From Saccharicrinis sp. UBA6048 (lineage in GTDB: Bacteria; Bacteroidota; Bacteroidia; Bacteroidales; Marinilabiliaceae), in contig DIYS01000220.1 of assembly GCA_002429115.1 (NCBI GenBank), forward strand, positions 1-61,850: a stretch of 61,850 bases of DNA. Reading direction: 5' to 3'. The translations under genes and the position numbers were made by a program. Under the pieces are notes generated by a model. It was not told the origin of the DNA, ran no database searches, and worked only from the letters and a program-made list of their open reading frames with translations. This document shows, piece by piece, positions 36,445-44,870 of the stretch. The stretch's first letter is position 1. The number at the start of each line of letters is the position of its first letter.

Positions 36445-36737
36445 GAGCCTAATCCTATAAACTCAGATCGTACCATTCAACAGGAGCGCACTAAACTATT
36501 TCTGAATAACTGTTGTTCTGTTATTACTGTATACCATCTGAAATAGACTGTTTATGGGCGTTTTTTGTTCGTTTATCTAAAAAATCATTGAGTGTAGTCA
36601 TTTAGAAAAACATTTTTTCATTTGACAACGTATTGTTGTACTAGAGCTTACGGTATATGCGGAATATACCTGCCGAAAGAAGTTTTTATTGTACCGATAA
36701 TGCATTAATTTTATTGGTCTGAGCAAATACCCAAACC

Positions 36738-38144
36738 ATGGAAAGTATCGAAGATTATATATTAAGAATCACAAAGTTAGCCAATCGTAACAAAGAGCTG
36801 AATGATCAGCTGCAAGGATTGGTCGGGCGATACGAAATCATCCAGAAGCAAAATGAGAAATACTTAAATCTCTTGTCAGAGTATTCTTACGAAGAGATTG
36901 AAGAACGATTGAAGATGCCATCGAAAAAACGTGTCAAGCGTTTTAAAATGGTATCGGTTCTATATGCCACCATCAGAGGTTTTGAACGATTAAACGGTCA
37001 TCCCCATTCTCAGGCATTGGTGGATGCACTGGATGAACTCTATTTAAAGTTTGATGATATTGCCAAAAAATACGGCGTACTTCGCGTCAAAACGATTGGC
37101 GATACGTTCTTATTTGCGGGTGGTATATTGGAAGAAAACAGGACAAACCCGATAGATGTTGTTCGGGCTGCCATTGAAATGCAGGAAGCAGCAAGCACGT
37201 GCATTATTAATGGTGACAAAGAACCATTCTGGCGGGTGAATATTGGAATTCATACCGGGCCCGTGCTTGCCGAACTAACAGGAAAAAAGAGTTCACCATA
37301 TACATTAAAAGGAGAGAGCGTTAATATTGCCTCTCGTATGGGAATGGCTTGTCAGGAAGGTGATATTAATATTTCAGTGATGACATACGAGCTCATAAAA
37401 GAGTTCTTCGCCTTAAATGAAAATGGTAAGTTACCAGCCAAGTATAAAGGATTTCTGGATATGTTCAGCGTGGCAGGTATACTTCCTAAATTATCTGTAA
37501 AGGGAGAAGGCAAGTTGCCGAATAAGAAATTCGATACCAAATATCGTCTGATTCAATTTATGGATATACAGGAAGAGGTATTGGACATCCTGGAGCAGCG
37601 ATTACCAGAAAACCTGTATTACCACAATGTGAAGCATACCATTGATGTTGTTACCGAGGTTGAGCTGATCGGTTGGGCCGAAGGCTTGGAAGAGGAGCAG
37701 ATTCTATTGCTTAAACTGGCCGGATTGTTTCACGATAGCGGACATACCATCGATTATAAAGAGCACGAACTACATGGAGCTGGTATAGCCCGTAAATTGT
37801 TGAGCAATCATAATTATCCGGAGGAACAGATCGAAACCATCTGCAGGCTAATCATGTCTACAAAATTTCCACCGGAACCAAAAGACATTATGGAACAGGT
37901 GATATGTGATTCGGACTTGGATTACTTAGGACGCAGTGATTTTATTCCGGTATCCAATACACTCTTTCAGGAGTTGAGAGAACGGGATATGATTGGAAAT
38001 ATTGATGAATGGAATCAGCTTCAGCTGAATTTTATCCGGAGCCACCAATATTATACAGAAACAGCCCGAAACTTAAGGGAGGTCAACAAGCAAAGCCAGA
38101 TCGAGCGTTTAGAAGGTTTGCTGAAGATAAATACGAAAGCATAA
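36738..38144 (+). CDS. Class III nucleotidyl-cyclase-like domain fused to an HD phosphodiesterase-like domain
   Basis: A 468-residue cytosolic protein. It has an N-terminal coiled coil (about 10-60), a class III cyclase homology domain (about 68-250) and an HD domain (about 275-450). In the cyclase part the second metal Asp is kept (VKTIGD, Asp122), as are the transition-state Asn and Arg (ESVNIASR, Asn196 and Arg200). The first metal Asp of the FADI motif is replaced by Thr (LYATIRGF, Thr78), and the Asp before VN is Glu193. The HD part reads YHNVKHTIDV and LFHDSGH, very like cyclic-nucleotide phosphodiesterase signatures, with DSDLD as a later metal ligand. A degenerate cyclase acting as sensor for a cNMP phosphodiesterase is a reasonable hypothesis; activity is unproven. 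Confidence 0.85.
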   Translation: MESIEDYILRITKLANRNKELNDQLQGLVGRYEIIQKQNEKYLNLLSEYSYEEIEERLKMPSKKRVKRFKMVSVLYATIRGFERLNGHPHSQALVDALDELYLKFDDIAKKYGVLRVKTIGDTFLFAGGILEENRTNPIDVVRAAIEMQEAASTCIINGDKEPFWRVNIGIHTGPVLAELTGKKSSPYTLKGESVNIASRMGMACQEGDINISVMTYELIKEFFALNENGKLPAKYKGFLDMFSVAGILPKLSVKGEGKLPNKKFDTKYRLIQFMDIQEEVLDILEQRLPENLYYHNVKHTIDVVTEVELIGWAEGLEEEQILLLKLAGLFHDSGHTIDYKEHELHGAGIARKLLSNHNYPEEQIETICRLIMSTKFPPEPKDIMEQVICDSDLDYLGRSDFIPVSNTLFQELRERDMIGNIDEWNQLQLNFIRSHQYYTETARNLREVNKQSQIERLEGLLKINTKA

Positions 38145-38147
38145 AAA

Positions 38148-38445
38148 AATCCCCTGGTAAAACTATTAACCCGAGTTCGATATAAAATTAATTGCTCAGA
38201 CCGCTTTTAAATAATTGGTTTCAAGGAATCTTTGCGAAGACATAGCGGGCTATGGTTAGCAAATATGACGAAGAAAACAGTTGTTTAAAAGTGGAAGCCC
38301 GTTCTTTTCCTTAAATAACTGATTTACTTCTCTAAATTTTATCACCATAGCTCGCTATGTTTCAAAAATTTATATTGTATATCAGTCATTTAATAAAATC
38401 TGAGCTGTTTAATTTTAATCGAACTCGGGTTATTATCAGGGGATT
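38148..38445. terminator. Bidirectional terminator split by an insertion
   Basis: AATCCCCTG (38148-38156) pairs with CAGGGGATT (38437-38445), with an A-run on the left and T-rich sequence on the right, as expected of a shared terminator for the convergent genes. The two arms are now 280 nt apart. Confidence 0.6.
38168..38431. mobile_element. 264-bp inverted-dimer hairpin element (MITE- or REP-like)
   Basis: The ends are a perfect 14-bp inverted repeat, AACCCGAGTTCGAT (38168-38181) with ATCGAACTCGGGTT (38418-38431), extended with mismatches to 33 bp (38168-38200 and 38399-38431). Each half contains its own long imperfect hairpin: CTTTTAAATAATTG with CAGTTGTTTAAAAG on the left, TTAAATAACTGAT with ATCAGTCATTTAA on the right. 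Each is tipped by CATAGC-NN-GCTATG (38241-38254 and 38346-38359). The right half aligns to the reverse complement of the left, so the element is an inverted dimer. It has no ORF. The direct flank on both sides is ATT, a possible 3-bp target duplication. Confidence 0.7.
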
Positions 38446-38461
38446 ATTATTTTCTGTTATA

Positions 38462-40927
38462 TCAATTAAACTGACTTAAGTGCCTTTCCAATTCCAGCTC
38501 ATCAGGGATTAATACCTGGCGGGCTTTACTGCCTTCGAATGGCCCAACAACACCTGCTGCTTCCAGTTGATCAATAATTCGTCCTGCCCGGTTATAACCT
38601 ATTGAGAAGCGACGTTGAATCAAGGACGTTGACCCTGATTGGTTGGCAACCACTACACGAGCCGCTTCTTCAAACATAGCATCACGTTTGCTTAAATCGA
38701 CTTCACCGGCTGCTGTTTCAGAGCTCTCACCTACATATTCAGGCAATAGAAATGCCGATGTATACCCTCGTTGTGTACCAATAAAGTCATTGATGCGTTC
38801 CACTTCAGGCGTATCAACAAAGGCACATTGAACACGAACAAGATCACTGCCCTGAGAGATTAGCATATCACCGCGTCCGATTAATTGGTTGGCACCAGGC
38901 GAATCAAGAATCGTTCTCGAGTCTATCATGGACGCTACTTTAAAGGCCACCCTGGTTGGGAAGTTCGCTTTGATAACACCGGTAATAATATTTGTTGATG
39001 GTCGCTGGGTAGCTACAATCATATGAATACCTACGGCACGAGCCAGCTGGGCAATACGTGCAATTGGTAACTCAACTTCTTTACCGGCGGTCATGATCAG
39101 GTCGGCAAACTCATCGATGATAACCACAATATAGGGTAGGAATCGATGACCTTTTTCAGGGTTCAATTGGCGCTTGACAAACTTATGATTGTACTCTTTA
39201 ATGTTCCTGGCATGTGCCGACTTAAGCAGCTCATATCGATTGTCCATTTCGATGGCCAAAGAGTTTAAAGTGTTCACTACTTTTTGCACATCGGTGATAA
39301 TCGGATCTTCTTCATCCGGCAATTTGGCCAGATAGTGACGTTCGATTTTAGAGTAAATGTTTAGCTCTACCTTTTTTGGGTCAACCATCACAAATTTAAG
39401 TTGCGACGGGTGTTTTTTATAAAGCAATGAAGAAATGATCGCATTTAGCCCAACCGACTTACCTTGCCCTGTAGCACCGGCCACCAGCATGTGTGGCGCT
39501 TTGGCCAGGTCAATGACGAATGTTTCATTAGAAATGGTCTTTCCAAGTGCAATTGGAAGCTCGTATTTTGAGTTCTGGAACCTTTTGGCGTTAATAATAG
39601 AGCGCATGGCCACCACTTCCGGCTCTGAATTTGGTACTTCAATACCAATGGTTCCACGGCCTGGAATAGGAGCAATAATACGAATACCCAAGGCGGCTAA
39701 TGAAAGTGCGATATCGTCCTCAAGGTTCTTAATTTTCGATATACGAACACCAGGGGCAGGCACAATTTCATAAAGTGTTACGGTTGGCCCAACGGTTGCC
39801 TTTATATTTTTTATCTGAATTTTATAATCTTCCAGTGTTTTTACAATCCTGTTTTTATTCGATTCAAGCTCCTCCATCGAAACTTCAGCATTGTCAGCAC
39901 TGTGATCGTCTAACAAATCAATGCCAGGAAGCTGATAGGAGGATAAGTCCAATGTAGGATCGTAATCGCCCAAGGGTTCATTTTCTATCGAGTCAAGCAC
40001 TTCTTCTTCCTGTGCTTTTTCAATGGTTAAGTCCAGGTTGATTTCATCATCCACTGCTGAGGTATCCACTGTTGGTGAGAACTCCATTGTTGAGCCAACA
40101 GCTGCTTCTTCAGTCTGTTTTTCAGCATCAATATCTTCAGCTTGCTCTTCAGAGTTTAATTCAGGAGTATCCTCAATATCCACTTCAATTTCCTTATCAA
40201 AGGAAAGATCTTCAACCTTAGATGGCTGAACAAATGTATCTTCTTCTGATTCATTTGTATCAATTGGGGCAGCCATGCTATCCGTTTCAGCATCTTGTTC
40301 ACCTTTATTCAGCGGCTTACTAATCATACGATAGAATGACTCGAACGTAACGGATAAATAAATAACAAGCGCAACAACGATCATTATAGTGGTTCCAACA
40401 CCTCCGATGGATGCCTGTAGCCATTTACTCATAAAATAACCGTGTGTGCCTCCCAATAATAAATACTGATCATTAACAGAGCTAATAAAAATAAAACCAA
40501 GGGTTACTGACAGCCAGATGGAAATAAAAAAGCAATGAATAATTGTTTTTTTCAGCGGAAGAATACGCGCCCCTAATAATCGGAAGCCAATCACAAACAA
40601 AAGCAATACAATAGAAAACGCCGCGACTCCAATCCCTTGGTTAATTAACACATCGGCCAGGTAAGCACCATGTTTACCCGTCCAGTTTTCAACAGTAATA
40701 TCCGAATTCCGGAACAATTCCCACCAGTTAATATCGAATTTGCTTTTATCAGCAAAGCCTGTAAACAGAAAGGAGAAGAAGGCAAGTAAGGTGAAAAAAG
40801 CGATACCAATGGTTACCAATCCACTAATGAACCGGAATTTGAAATCTTTAAAATTATTTCGCCAATTAGCTAGCTTGGTGTCTATTGAGATTTTTTTCGA
40901 TTTGCGTTTATTGTTTTTCTTAGCCAT
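38462..40927 (-). CDS. ftsK: FtsK/SpoIIIE family DNA translocase
   Basis: A septum-located DNA pump of 821 residues that clears and resolves chromosomes at division. The N-terminal part has four membrane spans (about 35-205). A Glu/Asp-rich linker follows (about 220-340). The motor has Walker A GATGQGKS and Walker B YIVVIIDEFADL. The C-terminal winged-helix gamma domain (QRRFSIGYNRAGRIIDQLEAAG) recognises the polarity sequences. It is shorter than E. coli FtsK because the linker is short, as is usual in Bacteroidota. A TAnnTTTG box lies 36-43 nt upstream. Confidence 0.95.
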   Translation of the reverse strand: MAKKNNKRKSKKISIDTKLANWRNNFKDFKFRFISGLVTIGIAFFTLLAFFSFLFTGFADKSKFDINWWELFRNSDITVENWTGKHGAYLADVLINQGIGVAAFSIVLLLFVIGFRLLGARILPLKKTIIHCFFISIWLSVTLGFIFISSVNDQYLLLGGTHGYFMSKWLQASIGGVGTTIMIVVALVIYLSVTFESFYRMISKPLNKGEQDAETDSMAAPIDTNESEEDTFVQPSKVEDLSFDKEIEVDIEDTPELNSEEQAEDIDAEKQTEEAAVGSTMEFSPTVDTSAVDDEINLDLTIEKAQEEEVLDSIENEPLGDYDPTLDLSSYQLPGIDLLDDHSADNAEVSMEELESNKNRIVKTLEDYKIQIKNIKATVGPTVTLYEIVPAPGVRISKIKNLEDDIALSLAALGIRIIAPIPGRGTIGIEVPNSEPEVVAMRSIINAKRFQNSKYELPIALGKTISNETFVIDLAKAPHMLVAGATGQGKSVGLNAIISSLLYKKHPSQLKFVMVDPKKVELNIYSKIERHYLAKLPDEEDPIITDVQKVVNTLNSLAIEMDNRYELLKSAHARNIKEYNHKFVKRQLNPEKGHRFLPYIVVIIDEFADLIMTAGKEVELPIARIAQLARAVGIHMIVATQRPSTNIITGVIKANFPTRVAFKVASMIDSRTILDSPGANQLIGRGDMLISQGSDLVRVQCAFVDTPEVERINDFIGTQRGYTSAFLLPEYVGESSETAAGEVDLSKRDAMFEEAARVVVANQSGSTSLIQRRFSIGYNRAGRIIDQLEAAGVVGPFEGSKARQVLIPDELELERHLSQFN

Positions 40928-40962
40928 AAGCTTTGTTTGATTGTCAGAGGTCTTGTTTCTGA

Positions 40963-40970
40963 CAAAAATA
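40963..40970 (-). promoter_or_regulatory. -7 box of ftsK
   Basis: On the minus strand TATTTTTG matches TAnnTTTG, about 36 nt before the ftsK start. Confidence 0.5.
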
Positions 40971-41062
40971 ATAAAACCATGGCCAATTTAAACAGTTCGT
41001 TTATTAGATTTTAGTTATGATTGTATGCCTTCTGAAATTCAGGTCGATACATCGGGGAACTA

Positions 41063-41764
41063 TTATTGAATAAGTGCACTTATCAATTCATCAATTTCGC
41101 CACTATTGCTCTGTTCGTAGTTTTTGGGAATCACGAAATCTTTATCGTTTAACGCTTTAATATCTATCTCCTGTGCCTCAAAGGAAAGCTTTAAGCCCTT
41201 GAATGGTACCTCAAACGCCAGTAGTACGCCGGGAATCTGATCAAAGGGGCCGTTGGATTTATTCTTTTTTAATTGAATGTCGGTTGTATAGTAGGCAGAT
41301 AAATCTTCCAGATCCGGATCGAAGAAATCAATCGTTGCTTTTTTACACTGATAACCGGCCACTTCTTTGGTTTCCGTCTTGTTTAGTTTGACCTTCGCTT
41401 CACTTAGTTGCTCAAACAGCAGCACCCGGTCTCCTTTCTGATGGTTTTCGAAAAGGCACTTATCGAATATCTTTAATAGGGTAGCAGCACTATCACAATT
41501 TGCCATTGAAATATATTCGAGCTTGTAAAGGCTTAAATCTGCTTTGATGGTTAATTTATAGGCATCACCTTTAAACTTTGCAATCATTTTGCTTGGCAGA
41601 AATGTCGCATAACTTTTGGACTGAATATCTTCAGGGTATATAATATTGTAGGTTATTACACCTTGCTTAGAGTCGGTCGGTTTTGGATTACACGACACAA
41701 GCAGAGTCAGTAATAATACAATGGTACCATACTTATGCATATTTTGTAGATTCATTCTTGCCAT
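41063..41764 (-). CDS. Lipoprotein of unknown function (DUF4412-like)
   Basis: A 233-residue lipoprotein with the lipobox LLVSC (Cys about 25) after a hydrophobic stretch. The start could be the ATG at 41762-41764 or in-frame ATGs at residues 4 and 9, the last giving a more usual signal length. The mature part is beta-rich (GVITYNIIYPEDIQ; TIKADLSLYKLEY; KEVAGYQCKKATIDFF). The KxVAGYxCKKA pattern resembles DUF4412/GLPGLI-type envelope proteins. It lies upstream of ftsK on the same strand, but each has its own -7 box. Confidence 0.7.
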   Translation of the reverse strand: MARMNLQNMHKYGTIVLLLTLLVSCNPKPTDSKQGVITYNIIYPEDIQSKSYATFLPSKMIAKFKGDAYKLTIKADLSLYKLEYISMANCDSAATLLKIFDKCLFENHQKGDRVLLFEQLSEAKVKLNKTETKEVAGYQCKKATIDFFDPDLEDLSAYYTTDIQLKKNKSNGPFDQIPGVLLAFEVPFKGLKLSFEAQEIDIKALNDKDFVIPKNYEQSNSGEIDELISALIQ

Positions 41765-41781
41765 TGTTAACGAAAAGAAGC

Positions 41782-41789
41782 CAAATGTA
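41782..41789 (-). promoter_or_regulatory. -7 box of the lipoprotein gene
   Basis: On the minus strand TACATTTG matches TAnnTTTG, 18 nt before the first possible ATG. Confidence 0.5.
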
Positions 41790-41800
41790 ATAATTAAATA

Positions 41801-41908
41801 ATGAGTGCAAACATTATTAATTGGCTAAAAGCAGATGTTGGTCAAAAATTAGAAAATCAGAATGGTTTTGGAGTACTTGCTAATTGTCTTTCAGACATCA
41901 ATGAATAG
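41801..41908 (+). CDS. Small candidate ORF of 35 codons before arcC
   Basis: ATG at 41801, TAG at 41906-41908. The predicted peptide begins MSANIINWLKADVGQ and has a natural composition with Trp, Cys and no low-complexity run. It could be a small protein or the remnant of a longer one. Nothing confirms expression. Confidence 0.25.
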   Translation: MSANIINWLKADVGQKLENQNGFGVLANCLSDINE

Positions 41909-42065
41909 GCATGCGGCACACATTCTAATATCTCTGCTTTGCCAATAAAAGCAAGTTGTACAACATGGGTGATATTAATCATGAATTAAATCGACAAAAG
42001 TTTGTTATATCGCAATCGAAGACCTAAAATTTTTTATTTACCGAATAACTAAAATCTAAGAGACC

Positions 42066-43046
42066 ATGGGCAAATTAGCTGTGATCGCACTTGGAGGAAA
42101 TGCTCTATTAAGAGACAACCAAGTAGGAACAATTGATGAGCAAGAGCAAAACACTTTGGATACACTTGAGAATATCGTGTTTTTGCTTAAAGAAGGGTAC
42201 AATATTGTTATCTCTCACGGTAACGGACCTCAGGTAGGTAATATTGTAATGTGCAACGATGCTGGTGAGCAAATGTATAACATCCCACAAATGCCGTTAG
42301 ATGTATGTGTGGCCGACTCACAAGGAGGTATTGGTTATATGATTGAAAAATCGTTGAAGAATGTGATGCGTAAGCATGGCATCAAGCGCAATGTATTAAC
42401 TTTAATGACAACCGTAGAGGTTGATCCAAATGACGAAGCCTTTAAAAATCCAACCAAGCGTATTGGTAAAATCGTATCAAAGGAAGAAGCTGATAAGATG
42501 ACGGCCGAAAAAGGATGGGTTTATAAGGAAGAGAAGAAAACAACAAGCGGTTACCGTCGTGTAGTACCTTCTCCACAACCCAAAACAGTTGGTAACTGGG
42601 AAGTCATTGAAAAGAATGCACGTGAGGGAACAATTATTATCGCTGTTGGTGGTGGTGGTGTTCCTGTTTACACTGATGAGAATGGTGATATCCGCTCGGC
42701 AGAAGCTGTAATTGATAAAGATTTGGCGAATTCATTATTGGCTCGTCAAATTAATGCAGATCGCTTCTATATTTTGACGGATGTACCATTTGTTTATACT
42801 AACTTTGGACAGCCGGATCAGAAGGTGTTGGAGTTCTTAAATATTGAGGACACAAAACAGTATCTTGATGCTGGTACTTTTGGTGAAGGTAGCATGGCTC
42901 CTAAGATTAACGCAGCATTGCAGTTTGTTGAAGGTGGCGGTGACATGAGTGTAATTACTGAAGCTACTAAACTGGAAGATAAAGCTTTTGGTACGAAAAT
43001 TACCAAAGAGTACGACGAAGCTGACTTAAAAAAATACGATAAGTAG
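42066..43046 (+). CDS. arcC: Carbamate kinase
   Basis: Makes ATP from carbamoyl phosphate and ADP. The 326-residue protein has KLAVIALGGNALL at the start, ISHGNGPQVGN for substrate binding and IIIAVGGGGVPV in the middle, all diagnostic of ArcC. It precedes an ornithine carbamoyltransferase gene by 268 nt; together they convert citrulline to ornithine, CO2, NH3 and ATP. Arginine deiminase (arcA) and an arginine/ornithine antiporter are not in the window. Confidence 0.95.
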   Translation: MGKLAVIALGGNALLRDNQVGTIDEQEQNTLDTLENIVFLLKEGYNIVISHGNGPQVGNIVMCNDAGEQMYNIPQMPLDVCVADSQGGIGYMIEKSLKNVMRKHGIKRNVLTLMTTVEVDPNDEAFKNPTKRIGKIVSKEEADKMTAEKGWVYKEEKKTTSGYRRVVPSPQPKTVGNWEVIEKNAREGTIIIAVGGGGVPVYTDENGDIRSAEAVIDKDLANSLLARQINADRFYILTDVPFVYTNFGQPDQKVLEFLNIEDTKQYLDAGTFGEGSMAPKINAALQFVEGGGDMSVITEATKLEDKAFGTKITKEYDEADLKKYDK

Positions 43047-43314
43047 TTTTAAGTCAGTAGTTATTAGTGAGTAGGCAGTAGTTGGAGAGGCAAAAGGCAG
43101 AAGAGAGTAAAAAGTGGGGAGCGATGAGGGGTGAGCATAAAAAGGATCGCAGCTTAATATAGCAGTATGCGAATAAGATGCGAGCCTGTTTAGTTGGGAT
43201 TGGTGAGAGGTGAGAATTAATTACCTTTCTGCTTAGTAAGCTGTAAATTGCTAACAGCTGGCAGCTAATAGCTAAAAAGAACCAAATAAATAACAATTAA
43301 TAAAACAAAGAATT
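43047..43314. repeat. Repeat-rich arcC-OTC gap
   Basis: Built of words such as AGTAGTTATTAGTGAGTAGG, GCAAAAGGCAGAAG and GTGAGCA, the purine-rich AGTAG/GGCAGAAG text found in gaps of Bacteroidota genomes. A pyrimidine-rich counterpart (CTGCCTTCTGCCTT) sits at about 26540. No promoter is clear. Confidence 0.45.
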
Positions 43315-44316
43315 ATGGCATTCAATCTTAAAAATCGGAACTTCCTTAAGTTGTTAGATTTCACACAGGAAGAAATGAAGTTTTTATTGAAATTAGCGCA
43401 GGACTTAAAGGCGGCAAAATATGCTGGTATTGAGCAGCCTCGTATGACTGGTAAGAACATTGCTCTGATTTTTGAAAAGTCATCTACACGTACTAGATGT
43501 GCTTTTGAAGTAGCGGCTCACGATCAGGGCGCTCACGTTACTTATTTAGGACCTTCTGGTTCACAGATTGGACACAAAGAGTCAATGAAAGATACAGCTC
43601 GTGTATTGGGTCGTATGTACGATGGAATCGAGTACCGTGGTTATGGTCAGGAAATCGTTGAAGAATTAGCTGAATATGCTGGTGTACCAGTATGGAATGG
43701 TTTGACTAATGAATTCCACCCAACACAGATTTTGGCTGACTTCTTAACTATGATGGAGCACACAAGTGTACCATTGAACCAGGTATCTTATGCTTACCTT
43801 GGCGATGCTCGTAACAACATGGCTAACTCATTATTAGTGGGTGGTGCTATCATGGGTATGGATGTTCGCATAGTGGGTCCTGCTTCATTGCAGCCTGATG
43901 AAGACCTTGTGAAGCAGTGTCGTGAAATCGCTGAGAAATCAGGTGCTACAATTACTATCACTGATGATGTAAAAGAAGGTGTTGAAGGATGTGATTTCCT
44001 TTATACTGATGTTTGGGTATCAATGGGTGAAGCTGATGAAGTATGGAAAGAGCGTATTGACTTGTTGAAGCCTTACCAGATAAACAAAGAGACTATGGAA
44101 GCAACTGGTAACCCAGCTTGTAAATTCTTACACTGTCTGCCTGCTTTCCACAACCGCGAAACTAAAGTTGGAGAAGAGATTTTCCAGAAGTTTGGTTTGG
44201 ACGGAATGGAAGTAACTGAAGATGTGTTCGAATCTCCTGCTTCTATCGTATTTGATCAGGCTGAAAACCGTATGCACACCATTAAAGCAGTAATGGTTGC
44301 TACATTAGGCGCATAA
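43315..44316 (+). CDS. argF: Ornithine carbamoyltransferase, probably catabolic
   Basis: A 333-residue enzyme with the carbamoyl-phosphate motif SSTRTRCAF, the HPTQ motif (EFHPTQILADF), the ornithine loop DVWVSMGEADE and the catalytic Cys in HCLPAFH. The SMG motif marks a true ornithine-specific enzyme. Bacteroidota with the acetyl- or succinyl-ornithine route use a different transcarbamylase for arginine synthesis. Together with arcC next door, this favours the catabolic role (arcB). The codon composition is strikingly regular, suggesting high expression (qualitative impression). Confidence 0.93.
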   Translation: MAFNLKNRNFLKLLDFTQEEMKFLLKLAQDLKAAKYAGIEQPRMTGKNIALIFEKSSTRTRCAFEVAAHDQGAHVTYLGPSGSQIGHKESMKDTARVLGRMYDGIEYRGYGQEIVEELAEYAGVPVWNGLTNEFHPTQILADFLTMMEHTSVPLNQVSYAYLGDARNNMANSLLVGGAIMGMDVRIVGPASLQPDEDLVKQCREIAEKSGATITITDDVKEGVEGCDFLYTDVWVSMGEADEVWKERIDLLKPYQINKETMEATGNPACKFLHCLPAFHNRETKVGEEIFQKFGLDGMEVTEDVFESPASIVFDQAENRMHTIKAVMVATLGA

Positions 44317-44340
44317 TTAGCAGTTATAATTATCAAAATA

Positions 44341-44372
44341 GAGAGGTTACCGTTGGTAGCCTCTTTTTTTTG
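44341..44372 (+). terminator. OTC gene terminator
   Basis: GAGAGGTTACC pairs with GGTAGCCTCTT (one mismatch) around GTT and is followed by a run of eight T. Confidence 0.75.
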
Positions 44373-44487
44373 TTTTTGTAATTCTGTAGTTATCAGCTAT
44401 GGTTGTATATTGATATTTATTGGATCAATTCACCCTTACTCTGGCTCATCCCGATTGCCATCCCTTAGTTGCAAACCTGCGCTAGCG

Positions 44488-44560
44488 AATGCCGAAGGCA
44501 AAAGGGAAATAATATGCAGCAAATCAAAAGTATTATTCACAGAAATATGGAGTGATCCAT
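44488..44560 (+). repeat. Dispersed ~70-bp element, copy 2
   Basis: Runs from TGCCGAAGGC to CACAGAAATATGGAGTGATC. It shares GCCGAAGG, AATATGCA and the final 22-base block with 26280-26350. Confidence 0.65.
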
Positions 44561-44725
44561 CATAAATAGCAATATATTTTTCTTTCTCCTGCATTGTCCC
44601 AACGGAAAGATTATTGCAATAGACGCCCCATGCTACTAACCCACCTTGGGACTTGATTTACTGCTTTACTTAGTGTTCTTATTCTCTTTGTGGTGAAAAA
44701 ATGCAAGAATCTATTTTTTTATAAT

Positions 44726-44767
44726 CTCTGTGTCTCAGTGACTCTCTGTGTTGTATTTTAATCCTTG
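44726..44767 (-). repeat. ACACAGAG-type repeat, inverted copy
   Basis: The reverse complement reads AGGATTAAAATACAACACAG followed by further CACAGAG words, nearly identical to 29016-29056. Confidence 0.65.
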
Positions 44768-44870
44768 ATTCAAATTGAGTATTAAAGCTGAATTCCCTGT
44801 TAATTTCCTAAATGACAACCAGCGAATAGGAGTTTTTTTATATCTTCGAATTTTTTTAATAAAAGTGATC

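Larger units (their letters stand above)
38145..38461. other. Convergent intergenic region with inserted element
   Basis: Between the cyclase/HD gene (+) and ftsK (-). It consists of a split terminator (arms at 38148-38156 and 38437-38445) whose loop holds a 264-bp inverted-repeat element; nothing else is seen. Confidence 0.75.
41765..42065. other. Divergent intergenic region
   Basis: Between the lipoprotein gene (-) and arcC (+). It holds the minus-strand -7 box, one small candidate ORF (41801-41908) and an AT-rich leader for arcC. No repeat or RNA motif was recognised. Confidence 0.6.
44317..44870. other. Noncoding region between OTC and S9 peptidase genes
   Basis: It holds the OTC terminator, one copy of a dispersed ~70-bp element (44488-44560), an ACACAGAG-type repeat (44726-44767) and a near-consensus -7 box (TATCTTCG, 44841-44848). 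No protein-like ORF was seen. Confidence 0.6.
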
